Positions 1 to 7,561 of a stretch of DNA of 43,956 nucleotides are shown here, in pieces. The stretch's first letter is position 1. Every line of letters starts with the position of its first letter. Below the pieces are notes generated by a model. That model was not told the DNA's origin and searched no databases. It saw nothing but the letters and a program-made list of their open reading frames with translations. The DNA is taken from positions 1 to 43,956 of the forward strand of contig NZ_KB910961.1 of assembly GCF_000383235.1 (NCBI RefSeq), written 5' to 3'. The translations under genes and the position numbers were made by a program. Source of the DNA: Bacillus sp. 123MFChir2. Lineage in GTDB: Bacteria > Bacillota > Bacilli > Bacillales > Bacillaceae_G.

Positions 1-22
1 AATGTGTGTGTAATGTATCCAT
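1..22 (-). CDS. 5' end of an unidentified gene (partial)
   Basis: On the minus strand an ATG at 22-20 is preceded by a good ribosome binding site (AGGGAGGA, about 28-36) and opens a frame reading M-D-T-L-H-T-H before the window ends. Too little is present to identify the product. The start is supported only by the binding site and its spacing. Confidence 0.4.
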
Positions 23-282
23 AATATATCCTCCCTAAATTGAAATGAGATGGATAGTAGAGAGAAACGGAAAATCAACATTTTTCTGTACGTGATCAGA
101 CGAAGGAACTTCTGTCAACAAAGGGATGTGCACCAATCTCTCTCTTACAGTTTTTAGGTCAGGGTTTTACCCACCATAAAGAAATACGTACTCGGCTATC
201 CATCATTATTATTCAGTATAGAAAGGTTTTAGGTGTGATAAACCCATTTTCATGTAAGGGATGTGAGTGCAAAATCATGATT

Positions 283-414
283 GTTTTTAGGGGAGGACGA
301 GAGCATCTGGCCGTGCATAGAAGCGGTCAGGGCCTTTTCCTGCCACATGCGATGTTTTAAAACAAAGGGAAAAAGCGAGTACAGGTGGTGTTACAGTCTG
401 CATAACAGCAACTT
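283..414 (+). repeat. bcr1-like repeat, copy A
   Basis: Matches four other places in this window (about 14885, 25846, 34346, 35128). The shared core is a GGGAGG...GAGAGC block, a GGCCGTGCAT...GCGGTCAG arm pair, CCTTTTCCTGCCAC, TTTAAAACAAAG and a final TCTGCATAACAGCAACTTA. It resembles the bcr1 repeat of the B. cereus group as I remember it, a short non-autonomous mobile repeat. It sits directly before the truncated sugar-binding protein gene. The rest of the gene-free stretch 23-450 shows nothing else I can support. Confidence 0.75.
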
Positions 415-450
415 ATATGTCGAAAAATTAAAATTGATTTATATAGTAAT

Positions 451-773
451 TTGAAAATGGATAAGAAAGTTACTGTTACTGGATTTTCAACACCTAATGT
501 TATGCGTGATTACGTAAAACGCGGACCAGTTCAACCATTTGGTTTGTGGGATGTAAAACAACAAGGTGCACTTGCAACTTATGTTGCAAATGAATTGGTG
601 ATGAAGGGGAAAAAGTTAAAAGTAGGCAACAGTTTTGGAATTCCATGGGGGAAGTGAAAGTAGAACTAAATGCAATTCAAGGATACGCTTATGAAGCGGA
701 AGGAAATGGAATTATCATCTTACCAGAACAGGTTGTGTTTACAAAGTATAATATTGAGAAGTATAATTTTTAA
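451..773 (+). pseudogene. C-terminal remnant of a rhamnose/AI-2 type ABC sugar-binding protein
   Basis: The frame from 451 reads a stretch with [10 protein letters not shown] and F-G-L-W-D-V, typical of the C-terminal third of RhaS/LsrB periplasmic-binding proteins. It stops at about 657. The +1 frame then continues the same family from about 645 (K-V-E-L-N-A-I-Q-G-Y ... I-I-I-L-P-E-Q-V-V-F-T-K) to the stop at 771-773. The gene therefore lacks its signal peptide and N-terminal lobe and also carries a frameshift near the 'IPG-IG' turn. No transporter genes lie beside it. A bcr1-like repeat sits immediately upstream of the truncation, so the loss may have followed an insertion or deletion there. 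The intact protein would bind a sugar outside the membrane; this remnant cannot. Confidence 0.75.
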
Positions 774-826
774 TGGAATCTTTTTAAAGAAAAAATTATT
801 AATAATAATAAATATTTTCATAATGA

Positions 827-857
827 AGAACAGCCTAAAATGGTTGTTCTTTTTTTG
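827..857 (+). terminator. Rho-independent terminator
   Basis: AGAACAGCC / GGTTGTTCT stem with a short AT loop, followed by a run of seven T. It lies after the sugar-binding protein remnant and before the sigma factor promoter. Confidence 0.7.
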
Positions 858-868
858 TGAAATAAAAA

Positions 869-896
869 TGAACTTTTTTTGAACATCGAGCGAATA
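869..896 (+). promoter_or_regulatory. Candidate ECF-type promoter of the sigma factor operon
   Basis: TGAAC (869-873) followed by a T run, a 17-base spacer and CGAATA (891-896), upstream of the sigma factor gene. ECF sigma factors usually recognise TGAAAC-like -35 and CGT-like -10 elements and transcribe their own operon, so autoregulation is likely. The match is partial and the call is inference. Confidence 0.4.
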
Positions 897-937
897 TAGA
901 GTGAAAGCTTTTACAGGTAATAGAAAGGGGCCCCAGT

Positions 938-1513
938 GTGAGTGAAGTAGAATTAAAAGAATGGTTGCAGCAAATGGCTGCTGGAAATCAAGACGCTTTT
1001 CATATTATTTATGAATTTACATGTAAAGATGTATATCGAACAGTAGCGTTCTTGATTCATGATAAGCAAGATGTGGAGGATATTGTAAATGAAGTGTATA
1101 TCCAAATGTGGAAATCGTTACATAACTATGATATAAACCGATCTTTTCGGTTTTGGTTGCATGGTCTAATTGTTAAGCAAGTACAGGATTGGAGAAGAAA
1201 GACGTGGAGAAGGTTTCGTATCTTTGAAAAAAAGAAGATATACACGCAAGAACAAGTTTATGTTATTGATGAAGATTTTTTTCATATGGAAACACGTAGT
1301 GAATTAATGGAACTTGTGCAAAAGTTATCATATAAACATCGTGAAGTAGTCGTTATGCGTTATTTCCATGAATATAGCTTAGATGAAATTGGAACGCTTC
1401 TCGCAACACCGGTTGGCACAGTGAAATCTCGATTACATACAGCATTGAAGCGTTTACGAACAGAGATGGAAAATTTACTGATTGAGCAAGGAGGCGAAGT
1501 AAATGGATTTTGA
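938..1513 (+). CDS. ECF-family RNA polymerase sigma factor
   Basis: 191 residues, the normal length for an ECF sigma factor. Region 2 is seen at about 20-85 (A-F-H-I-I-Y-E-F ... D-V-E-D-I-V-N-E-V-Y-I-Q-M-W) and region 4 at about 125-180 (L-S-Y-K-H-R-E-V-V-V-M-R-Y, then the helix-turn-helix S-L-D-E-I-G-T-L-L ... G-T-V-K-S-R-L-H). Regions 1 and 3 are absent, as usual for the group. The start is GTG at 938, seven bases after AGAAAGGGG. The stop overlaps the start of the next gene, the membrane anti-sigma, by 11 bases, so the two are translationally coupled. It should redirect RNA polymerase to envelope-stress genes when released from the anti-sigma; the exact regulon cannot be read from the sequence. 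A candidate self-recognised promoter lies at 869-896. Confidence 0.93.
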   Translation: MSEVELKEWLQQMAAGNQDAFHIIYEFTCKDVYRTVAFLIHDKQDVEDIVNEVYIQMWKSLHNYDINRSFRFWLHGLIVKQVQDWRRKTWRRFRIFEKKKIYTQEQVYVIDEDFFHMETRSELMELVQKLSYKHREVVVMRYFHEYSLDEIGTLLATPVGTVKSRLHTALKRLRTEMENLLIEQGGEVNGF

Positions 1514-2486
1514 AAAGCGATTACGAGATGAGTTTCAAAAAACAGCGGAGATGATGCAACCGTCTAGCAATTTGCAAAAAAGAGTTGAAGCATCTTTTGA
1601 AATGTATCGTCAAGAAAAAAGGAAGGAGAAAAGTTCTATGAAAAAAAAGTTATTAGCAGGATTGGTGGCAGCTGCAATCCTCGTACCTACAGGAACATTA
1701 GCAGGACCTACGTTGGTTAGTAAGATAGTTGGTACACCGGAAGAAGCGCAGAAGGATATAGGTATGAATGGTGAATGGTATTCGAAATTTAATGAAAGTA
1801 TAGAAGTGGCAAAGCAAGTTCTTACAAAAGAAGAATTCGATGAGTTTATCGTGCTATTAAAAGAGGACTATGAGTATTTGAAAAAGGTTAGTATTGTTGA
1901 AGATGGAGAGAGAAGAACAGCAAGCGAACGGATTAATCAAGACGACGAAAAACAGACGACAGAGAGAATTGAGAAATTAAATAAGTATTGGGCTAAAATA
2001 CAAGAGAAATTTAATTATACGATTGAAGAAGTGAAAAAAGTCGTTAATTTCCCAGTTCAATCTCCTACTTATATTCCTGATGATTATACATTAGAAGAGG
2101 AAAGTGTATTTACTGAAATTACAACTGGAAAACCCAAACCAATTATTAAACGAGAATTTAAAAATAATAATGCAGGTTCTGGGAAATCGAATGCAGAGAA
2201 AGGATTTACGATACAGCAATCGGAAATTTTTAATCAAAAGGGTACTTTTTTTGAAAATAAACCATTTGATCAAGCAACGAAAAAAGAACCTCATTTTGCT
2301 AAAATATCAACGTATACTCTTGAAGGATATAATATAACCTTTGGTGAAAATGAAAGGGGGAATATAAAAGGAATGAAAATCATAATCCCAGAAAAAGATG
2401 GGAGAAGTGCATATCAAATTTATATTAATGCTAGTATTTTACCAAAAGAAGAACTTGAAAAAATATTACTCTCAATGTTGAAATAA
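1503..2486 (+). CDS. Membrane anti-sigma factor, DUF3600-like extracellular domain
   Basis: 327 residues. An N-terminal cytoplasmic segment of about 46 residues (M-D-F-E-K-R-L-R-D-E-F) is followed by one membrane segment at about 47-68 (K-K-K-L-L-A-G-L-V-A-A-A-I-L-V-P) and a long charged extracellular domain with a coiled-coil-like stretch at about 150-180 and a beta-rich C-terminus. This is the layout of an anti-sigma factor: the inner part holds the sigma factor and the outer part senses a signal. It overlaps the sigma gene by 11 bases. The outer domain resembles the DUF3600 family, which from memory is described as an ECF sigma negative effector in B. anthracis. That family name is recalled, not checked. 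The sensed signal is unknown. Confidence 0.8.
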   Translation: MDFEKRLRDEFQKTAEMMQPSSNLQKRVEASFEMYRQEKRKEKSSMKKKLLAGLVAAAILVPTGTLAGPTLVSKIVGTPEEAQKDIGMNGEWYSKFNESIEVAKQVLTKEEFDEFIVLLKEDYEYLKKVSIVEDGERRTASERINQDDEKQTTERIEKLNKYWAKIQEKFNYTIEEVKKVVNFPVQSPTYIPDDYTLEEESVFTEITTGKPKPIIKREFKNNNAGSGKSNAEKGFTIQQSEIFNQKGTFFENKPFDQATKKEPHFAKISTYTLEGYNITFGENERGNIKGMKIIIPEKDGRSAYQIYINASILPKEELEKILLSMLK

Positions 2487-2498
2487 GATAATTCTTCA

Positions 2499-2527
2499 TA
2501 CCCCTTCCTTTCAAAGAAAGGGGTTAT
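2499..2527 (+). terminator. Terminator after sigma/anti-sigma operon
   Basis: ACCCCTTCCTTTC-AAA-GAAAGGGGT hairpin (with a small bulge) followed by TATTTCATT. The T tract is weak. Confidence 0.55.
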
Positions 2528-2574
2528 TTCATTAAAAGTCGAATACAGTAATGTTGCAAGAGAGGAGTGATTAT

Positions 2575-3105
2575 ATGATATTTCAAGAAGGGGAACTATC
2601 CATTCGATACGTAACAGAAAATGATGTTCAAACCTTATCAGACTGGCTATCAAACCCTGAAGTTTTACGTTTTTATGAAGGACGAGACAAACCACAATCA
2701 CCACAGCAAGTACGAGAGCATTATATAAGTGGTTCGGGAGAGAAAAGGTGTATTGTAGAGTACCAAAGCCAATCTATTGGTTATATACAAATGTATCCTT
2801 TAGATCCAGAATGGAAAGTGTTATATGGATATGATGAGAGAGAGAATGTGTGGGGGATGGATCAATTTATTGGAGAAACAGCGTACTGGAATCGAGGGAT
2901 TGGTACAAAACTTATGCAGGCTGCAATTACATATATTATGAATGAATTGGGAGCAGTGGCAATTGCGATGGATCCAAGGGTAAGTAATGAAAGAGCAATT
3001 CGTTGTTACGAGAAGTGTGGGTTTCAAAAAGTGAAAGTGTTAGAAGAACATGAATTGCATGAAGGGGTATTGGAAGATTGTTGGATGATGGAATATAAAG
3101 CATGA
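2575..3105 (+). CDS. GNAT acetyltransferase, aminoglycoside 6'-N-acetyltransferase-like
   Basis: 176 residues. The order of motifs follows the AAC(6') branch of GNAT enzymes as in AAC(6')-Ie: W-L-S-N-P-E-V-L-R-F-Y-E-G-R-D-K near the start, G-M-D-Q-F-I-G-E in the middle, W-N-R-G-I-G-T-K-L for the acetyl-CoA loop, D-P-R-V-S-N-E-R-A-I-R-C-Y-E-K-C-G-F, and H-E-L-H-E-G ... C-W-M-M-E-Y at the end. Such enzymes move an acetyl group from acetyl-CoA to the 6'-amine of aminoglycosides. Whether this chromosomal copy gives resistance cannot be told from sequence. ATG 2575 is chosen over ATG 2551 because GAGGAGTG lies at 2563-2570 just before it. The two hydrolase genes follow in the same direction 17 bases on. 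Confidence 0.85.
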   Translation: MIFQEGELSIRYVTENDVQTLSDWLSNPEVLRFYEGRDKPQSPQQVREHYISGSGEKRCIVEYQSQSIGYIQMYPLDPEWKVLYGYDERENVWGMDQFIGETAYWNRGIGTKLMQAAITYIMNELGAVAIAMDPRVSNERAIRCYEKCGFQKVKVLEEHELHEGVLEDCWMMEYKA

Positions 3106-3122
3106 GCTAAAGGGGAAATGGT

Positions 3123-3692
3123 ATGAAAGCATTGCTAGTTTTAGATATGCAAAAAGGACTTTTAGCAAAAAAGAATTTTAGTTCTGAAAAAGATTTAATT
3201 GAAAAGATGATAAATCATTTTAAAAATCAAGGTAATCCCGTTATTTTTATGAAGCACCAGGATGAAAATCCGGATAGTAGCATATATAGTCAATCGGAAG
3301 GCAGTGAAATAGAAAATCAGTTTGTAAAATATATAGATTATTTAGTTGGAAAAACTACGCCAAGTGCTTTTTTACATACAAATTTAGATGCTATATTACG
3401 TGAAAATAACGTCAATCATGTGGTTATAGTAGGATTTAATACAGAATATTGTTGCTTATTTACAGCTATTGCTGCTTTTGAAAAAGGATATAAAGTAACA
3501 GTTATAGAAGATGCAACTGGTACAGTAAATGATGAAGAAACATACGAAATGCCAGGATTAAATATTAATGATTTTGTTGGTTCAGTATTAAATTGGTCCA
3601 ATGTTATTGAAGTTTTATATTATAGTGAATATGTCGATTCCTATATTGGAAAAGGGAGTGGTTGTAATGAAACAAGCACTTATAGTAATTGA
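3123..3692 (+). CDS. Isochorismatase-family cysteine hydrolase (first of tandem pair)
   Basis: 189 residues. Isochorismatase-like hydrolase fold with the expected triad: Asp8 (L-V-L-D-M-Q-K-G), Lys77 (V-G-K-T-T-P-S-A-F) and Cys110 (G-F-N-T-E-Y-C), plus the cis-peptide region after V-I-V-G. Enzymes of this family hydrolyse C-N bonds (nicotinamide, N-carbamoyl compounds) or, without the Cys, isochorismate. The Cys points to an amidohydrolase. It lies 17 bases after the AAC(6')-like gene. Its last 26 bases overlap the start of a second hydrolase of the same family, so the pair looks like a tandem duplication that has diverged. The C-terminal tail is unlike the second copy. The substrate is unknown. 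Confidence 0.85.
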   Translation: MKALLVLDMQKGLLAKKNFSSEKDLIEKMINHFKNQGNPVIFMKHQDENPDSSIYSQSEGSEIENQFVKYIDYLVGKTTPSAFLHTNLDAILRENNVNHVVIVGFNTEYCCLFTAIAAFEKGYKVTVIEDATGTVNDEETYEMPGLNINDFVGSVLNWSNVIEVLYYSEYVDSYIGKGSGCNETSTYSN

Positions 3693-4188
3693 TGTCCAAG
3701 AAGGAATGTATGCAGCGGGTATTCCTGTACATAATGGTTCTAACTTATTGCAAAATTTAGAGGAAGTCATCCGAAAGTGTCGTGCGCATAATATTCCTGT
3801 TATTTATGTACAACACAATGGATCTGAAGGGCATCCGTTAGAAAAAGGAACAGCAGGTTGGCACATTCATTCTAAAATTGCTCCGATGCTAAATGAGATT
3901 ATAGTGGAAAAAGAAACACCGGATTCTTTTTATAAAACGAATCTTCGTGAAGTTTTGCAAGAAAAAGGAATTGAACATCTTTATATTTGTGGATTGCAAA
4001 CAGAATATTGCGTCGATACAACCGTTCGCCGTGCGTTTAGTGAAGGATATAAAGTAACGTTAATTCAAGGGGCGCATAGTACGTTTGATTCAGAGCAATT
4101 ACGTGCCGAGGAGATAATTCACCATCATAACAAAGTATTAGGTTGGTTTGCGGATATAGTCGATGTAAAAGAAATAAAACTGATTTAG
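3667..4188 (+). CDS. Isochorismatase-family cysteine hydrolase (second of tandem pair)
   Basis: 173 residues. Triad Asp8 (L-I-V-I-D-V-Q-E-G), Lys in V-E-K-E-T-P-D-S-F-Y, and Cys in G-L-Q-T-E-Y-C-V-D-T-T. It resembles YwoC/nicotinamidase-like cysteine hydrolases. ATG 3667 is chosen because AAAGGGAG lies 9 bases before it; an upstream in-frame ATG at 3601 has no such site and would run deep inside the previous gene. The overlap with the first hydrolase is 26 bases, so expression is probably coupled. A strong hairpin terminator follows. Substrate unknown; cytoplasmic. Confidence 0.88.
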   Translation: MKQALIVIDVQEGMYAAGIPVHNGSNLLQNLEEVIRKCRAHNIPVIYVQHNGSEGHPLEKGTAGWHIHSKIAPMLNEIIVEKETPDSFYKTNLREVLQEKGIEHLYICGLQTEYCVDTTVRRAFSEGYKVTLIQGAHSTFDSEQLRAEEIIHHHNKVLGWFADIVDVKEIKLI

Positions 4189-4210
4189 AGAAAGCTGATT
4201 GTTTGATAGT

Positions 4211-4256
4211 TAAGCCAGTATTTTTAGGATGAATTCCTAGAAATACTGGCTTATTT
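4211..4256. terminator. Long bidirectional terminator
   Basis: TAAGCCAGTATTT / AAATACTGGCTTA arms, extended inward by TAGGA / TCCTA, followed by TTATTT. It lies between the hydrolase gene and the convergent XRE regulator, so it may serve both. Confidence 0.8.
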
Positions 4257-4277
4257 ACTAGTGCACTTTGTTGTTAA

Positions 4278-4832
4278 TTAAAAAGTAGGAGGCGTAATTG
4301 CAAAAATTACTACTGCTTTCTTTTTATATGGATTTTCCCATTTATGTTTCATGTAAGATGGAATTTTGACACTATCTCCTTTGTGTAAAGTTAATGTTTC
4401 TTGATTTAAATATAGGGTAACAGTTCCTTCTAAAACAAATGCAATTTCCTCCCCTTTGTGTTCCAGCGGTTTTTCAGAAGAAGCAGATTGCGGCAATAAA
4501 GTCATAAGAGCAAGCTCGAGAGCGCCACTTAAATCGGGAGATAGTAACTCGTATGATAAGCTTTCACTTTCAGGAAAGGTAATTTTTTTTCGTTGGTTAG
4601 CTCTTACAACTAAGCTTTGAGCATTCGTATCTTCCAAGAAGAAATTAAACATAGGAATATTTAATGCGGCAGCTATTAACTTAAGAGTTTGTAGAGAAGG
4701 GTTTGCGGATCCCTTTTCAATTTGACTTAACATAGAAGGAGTGATATTGACGAGGGTTGCTAGTTCTCGACTATTTAATCCTTGTGCTTTTCGGTATTCT
4801 GCTATTTTTTCTCCGACATTTATATCATTCAT
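4278..4832 (-). CDS. XRE-family regulator with C-terminal cupin, next to D-serine dehydratase
   Basis: 184 residues. The N-terminal helix-turn-helix covers about 7-61 (G-E-K-I-A-E-Y-R-K-A-Q-G-L-N-S-R-E-L-A, then S-M-L-S-Q-I-E-K-G). A cupin_2 barrel follows at about 105-180 with E-H-K-G-E-E-I-A-F-V-L-E-G and L-H-K-G-D-S-V. This architecture is common in regulators that sense a small metabolite in the cupin. Its start (ATG 4832-4830) has a strong AAAGGAGAA site. It is divergent from the dsdA gene across 159 very AT-rich bases, so it most likely controls D-serine dehydratase and itself. In enteric bacteria dsdA is controlled by a LysR protein, so this would be a different solution. The ligand is not known. 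Confidence 0.88.
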   Translation of the reverse strand: MNDINVGEKIAEYRKAQGLNSRELATLVNITPSMLSQIEKGSANPSLQTLKLIAAALNIPMFNFFLEDTNAQSLVVRANQRKKITFPESESLSYELLSPDLSGALELALMTLLPQSASSEKPLEHKGEEIAFVLEGTVTLYLNQETLTLHKGDSVKIPSYMKHKWENPYKKKAVVIFAITPPTF

Positions 4833-4854
4833 GTTTATTCTCCTTTTTCTAGTT

Positions 4855-4945
4855 GATATTAAATTTAATTAAAATTTATTAATTTATATTTAATTTATTT
4901 TAGTTTTGTGTTAAATTTATTTTAATTATAATAAATAAATTTAAA
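4855..4945. promoter_or_regulatory. AT-only divergent operator/promoter region
   Basis: Nearly 90 bases that are almost purely A and T, made of repeated TTAAATTTA / TTAATTTA / TAAATTTAA words between the divergent XRE regulator and dsdA. Repeated palindromic words at this position suggest several binding sites for the regulator. No single promoter can be assigned with certainty because many TATAAT-like hexamers are possible. Confidence 0.5.
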
Positions 4946-4991
4946 TTTTGAAATGATAACATGGTAGGAATGAAGAAGGGAGATTAGCCGA

Positions 4992-6323
4992 ATGAAGAAG
5001 TATGACAGCGAAGCTATACAAACGTTAAAAGAAAAGTATCCTTTATTAAATCAACTTGTTTTGACAGAGGAAGTATTTTGGGTGAATCCGAATAAAGAAG
5101 AATTTGAAACAGGAATTCAAAAAGCCCCCCTTACGAAAGATGATGTAAAGGATGCGGAGGAAAGATTAAAACGTTTTGCGCCGTATATTGCGAAAGCTTT
5201 TCCTGAGACAAAAGATACAAATGGAATCATTGAGTCTCCTTTAGTCACAACGCCTTCTATGAAACAACATTTAGAACAAGAGTATGGTCAGCATATCGCA
5301 GGAAACGTATTACTTAAATGTGATAGCCATCTTCCAATATCAGGATCTATTAAAGCAAGAGGTGGCATTTATGAAGTTCTAAAACATGCAGAAGATTTAG
5401 CTTTAGAACAGGGGTTATTAAATAAACAAGATGATTATTCCGTTTTAGATAGTGATGCATTCCGCACATTCTTTTCGCAATATTCAATCGCAGTAGGTTC
5501 AACGGGGAATTTAGGTCTAAGTATTGGCATTATGAGTGCTAAACTTGGATTTAATGTGACGGTTCATATGTCAGCTGATGCAAAGCAGTGGAAAAAGGAT
5601 TTACTACGCAGTAAAAATGTTACTGTTATTGAATATGCAGCGGACTATAGTAAGGCAGTAGAAGAAGGAAGAAGACAAGCAGAAGCAGATCCGATGTGTT
5701 ATTTCGTTGATGATGAAAACTCAAAAAATCTTTTCCTTGGATACGCTGTGGCAGCTTCTCGCTTACAAAATCAACTACAAGATCAAAACGTTATTGTTGA
5801 TGCTGATCATCCTTTATTTGTTTATTTACCATGTGGTGTCGGCGGCGGACCTGGCGGCGTAGCGTTTGGTTTAAAATTATTGTTTGGTGATCATGTACAT
5901 TGCTTCTTTGCGGAACCAACTCATTCTCCTTGTATGTTAATTGGTTTACTGACAGGTCTTCATGATCAAATTTCTGTCCAAGACTTTGGGATTGATAATG
6001 TGACGGAAGCTGATGGTCTTGCGGTAGGAAGAGCATCCGGATTTGTAGGGAAAGTAATTGAACCTTTATTAAGTGGATGTTACACAGTGAGTGATCAAGA
6101 ATTATATAGACTATTAAAGGCTTTTGTTGATACAGAAGGAATAAAATTAGAGCCGTCAGCATTGGCTAGTGTATACGGACCAGTTCAATTGTTCAAGCAA
6201 CAGCAATATATTCAAGAAAATCACTTGGAAGAAAAAATGAAACAAGCAACGCATATTATGTGGGGAACAGGCGGAGGAATGGTTCCACCGCAAATTATGG
6301 AAGAATATTATCAAAAAGGATAA
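4992..6323 (+). CDS. dsdA: D-serine dehydratase (D-serine ammonia-lyase)
   Basis: 443 residues, the family length. It converts D-serine to pyruvate and ammonia with pyridoxal phosphate in the cytoplasm. The cofactor lysine is Lys121 in [11 protein letters not shown]. The phosphate-binding glycine loop is at [20 protein letters not shown] binds the substrate/cofactor and W-G-T-G-G-G-M-V-P is the C-terminal signature. ATG 4992 follows GAAGAAGGGAG. The divergent XRE-cupin gene is the probable regulator. A terminator hairpin at 6351-6390 makes it a one-gene unit. D-serine is toxic and is found in animal hosts and soils, so detoxification or use as a carbon source is a plausible role. Confidence 0.96.
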   Translation: MKKYDSEAIQTLKEKYPLLNQLVLTEEVFWVNPNKEEFETGIQKAPLTKDDVKDAEERLKRFAPYIAKAFPETKDTNGIIESPLVTTPSMKQHLEQEYGQHIAGNVLLKCDSHLPISGSIKARGGIYEVLKHAEDLALEQGLLNKQDDYSVLDSDAFRTFFSQYSIAVGSTGNLGLSIGIMSAKLGFNVTVHMSADAKQWKKDLLRSKNVTVIEYAADYSKAVEEGRRQAEADPMCYFVDDENSKNLFLGYAVAASRLQNQLQDQNVIVDADHPLFVYLPCGVGGGPGGVAFGLKLLFGDHVHCFFAEPTHSPCMLIGLLTGLHDQISVQDFGIDNVTEADGLAVGRASGFVGKVIEPLLSGCYTVSDQELYRLLKAFVDTEGIKLEPSALASVYGPVQLFKQQQYIQENHLEEKMKQATHIMWGTGGGMVPPQIMEEYYQKG

Positions 6324-6350
6324 ACAATCTTTTTCTATTATATATGTAAG

Positions 6351-6390
6351 AGTACATCGCTTATCTAAAGTGGTGTACTTTTTGTTTTTT
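6351..6390 (+). terminator. Terminator after dsdA
   Basis: AGTACATCGCTT / AGTGGTGTACT stem (one G-T pair and one mismatch), followed by TTTTTGTTTTTT. Confidence 0.8.
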
Positions 6391-6512
6391 ATACGCTTCT
6401 TTTGGATTTCATATATTGTTATGACAAGAATAATTTACCAAAATATCAGTTTCGGTTATAATTAATTTGTTTATAAAATTAGGAAAATTCACAATAATTA
6501 AGGGGGATTATT

Positions 6513-7538
6513 TTGAATACAACTCAACTATCTGAACAATTCAAAAGTTTTGCCAAAATGGAATGTAAAGGTTCAAGTGAATTATATGAGTATTTATCTA
6601 TCGAAATTTCTGAAGATGATGAATTGTTAGAGCTATGCATGAATTCTCGAGAAGGGCAGCCAGTTCCTAATTTATTATTTGGTGCTGTCCATTATCTTTT
6701 GCTAAAAGGAAAAGAACATGTTTTAAAAGAGTATTACCCAAGTATTACGAAAAATCCAAGGGAAATTGATGATTCTTTACTTCATTTTAAAGATTTTTGC
6801 CAAGTATATAAAGACGAAATAATTTCTCTCCTAAAGAGTAAGTTAGTACAGACGAATGAAGTAAGGCGCTGCGCGTATTTATATCCAATTTTTTGTTATA
6901 TTTATAGCGTTGTCAAGAAACCGTTATCACTAATAGAAATTGGAACAAGTGCTGGTCTTCAATTGTTATGGGACAAGTATAGTTACTCGTATGGAACAAA
7001 TGAGGTATATGGAGATAGAAACTCACACGTCCACATAACATCTGAAATAAAAGGAAATCGGACACCGTCATTTCTTTTACCTAGTCCTCCAGTAGCTTCA
7101 AAAGTAGGGCTAGACTTACATATTAGCGATTTAAATAATTTTGAAGATTATTTGTGGTTAAAATCGCTTATTTGGCCAGAACATGAAGAAAGGATAGAAC
7201 TTTTTGAAAAGGCAGCTGCATGTTTAATTGAAAATCCAGTAGAACTTATAGAAGGCGATGGAGTGGCATTGCTTTCAGAAGTTGTAGAAAAACTTCCGGA
7301 GGATACTGTAATTTGTATTTTCCATACACATGTTGCAAATCAAATACCAGAAAATTCTAAGCATGAACTGCTAGAAAAAATAAAAACGATTGGAAGTAAA
7401 CGAGACGTTTTCCATCTTTACAATAATATATGGGATCGAAATCTTCATCTTGATTATTATATAGATGGTGTTGAGTACCATCAAATGGTTGGAGAAACAG
7501 ATGGGCATGGTAGATGGTTTGATTGGAACTTAATGTAG
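6513..7538 (+). CDS. DUF2332 family protein
   Basis: 341 residues. It matches the DUF2332 pattern: G-Q-P-V-P-N-L-L-F-G-A-V-H near 50, E-V-R-R-C near 116, then L-I-E-I-G-T-S-A-G-L at about 140, which looks like the glycine motif of an S-adenosylmethionine-dependent methyltransferase fold, and F-H-T-H-V in the C-terminal part. No function is established for the family that I know of; a methyltransferase-like fold is inference. The start TTG at 6513 follows AAGGGGG. The next gene begins 24 bases after its stop and is probably co-transcribed. Confidence 0.8.
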   Translation: MNTTQLSEQFKSFAKMECKGSSELYEYLSIEISEDDELLELCMNSREGQPVPNLLFGAVHYLLLKGKEHVLKEYYPSITKNPREIDDSLLHFKDFCQVYKDEIISLLKSKLVQTNEVRRCAYLYPIFCYIYSVVKKPLSLIEIGTSAGLQLLWDKYSYSYGTNEVYGDRNSHVHITSEIKGNRTPSFLLPSPPVASKVGLDLHISDLNNFEDYLWLKSLIWPEHEERIELFEKAAACLIENPVELIEGDGVALLSEVVEKLPEDTVICIFHTHVANQIPENSKHELLEKIKTIGSKRDVFHLYNNIWDRNLHLDYYIDGVEYHQMVGETDGHGRWFDWNLM

Positions 7539-7561
7539 GGTATTTAGAGGAGAGGAGTTCT

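Noticed and set aside
50-240. Short open frames at 50-180 and 116-360 before and across bcr1 copy A
   Set aside because: No ribosome site, overlapping frames, and no recognisable protein; the second merely runs through the repeat.
5791-6162. 123-codon minus-strand frame within dsdA
   Set aside because: It is a shadow of the strongly conserved dsdA coding frame.
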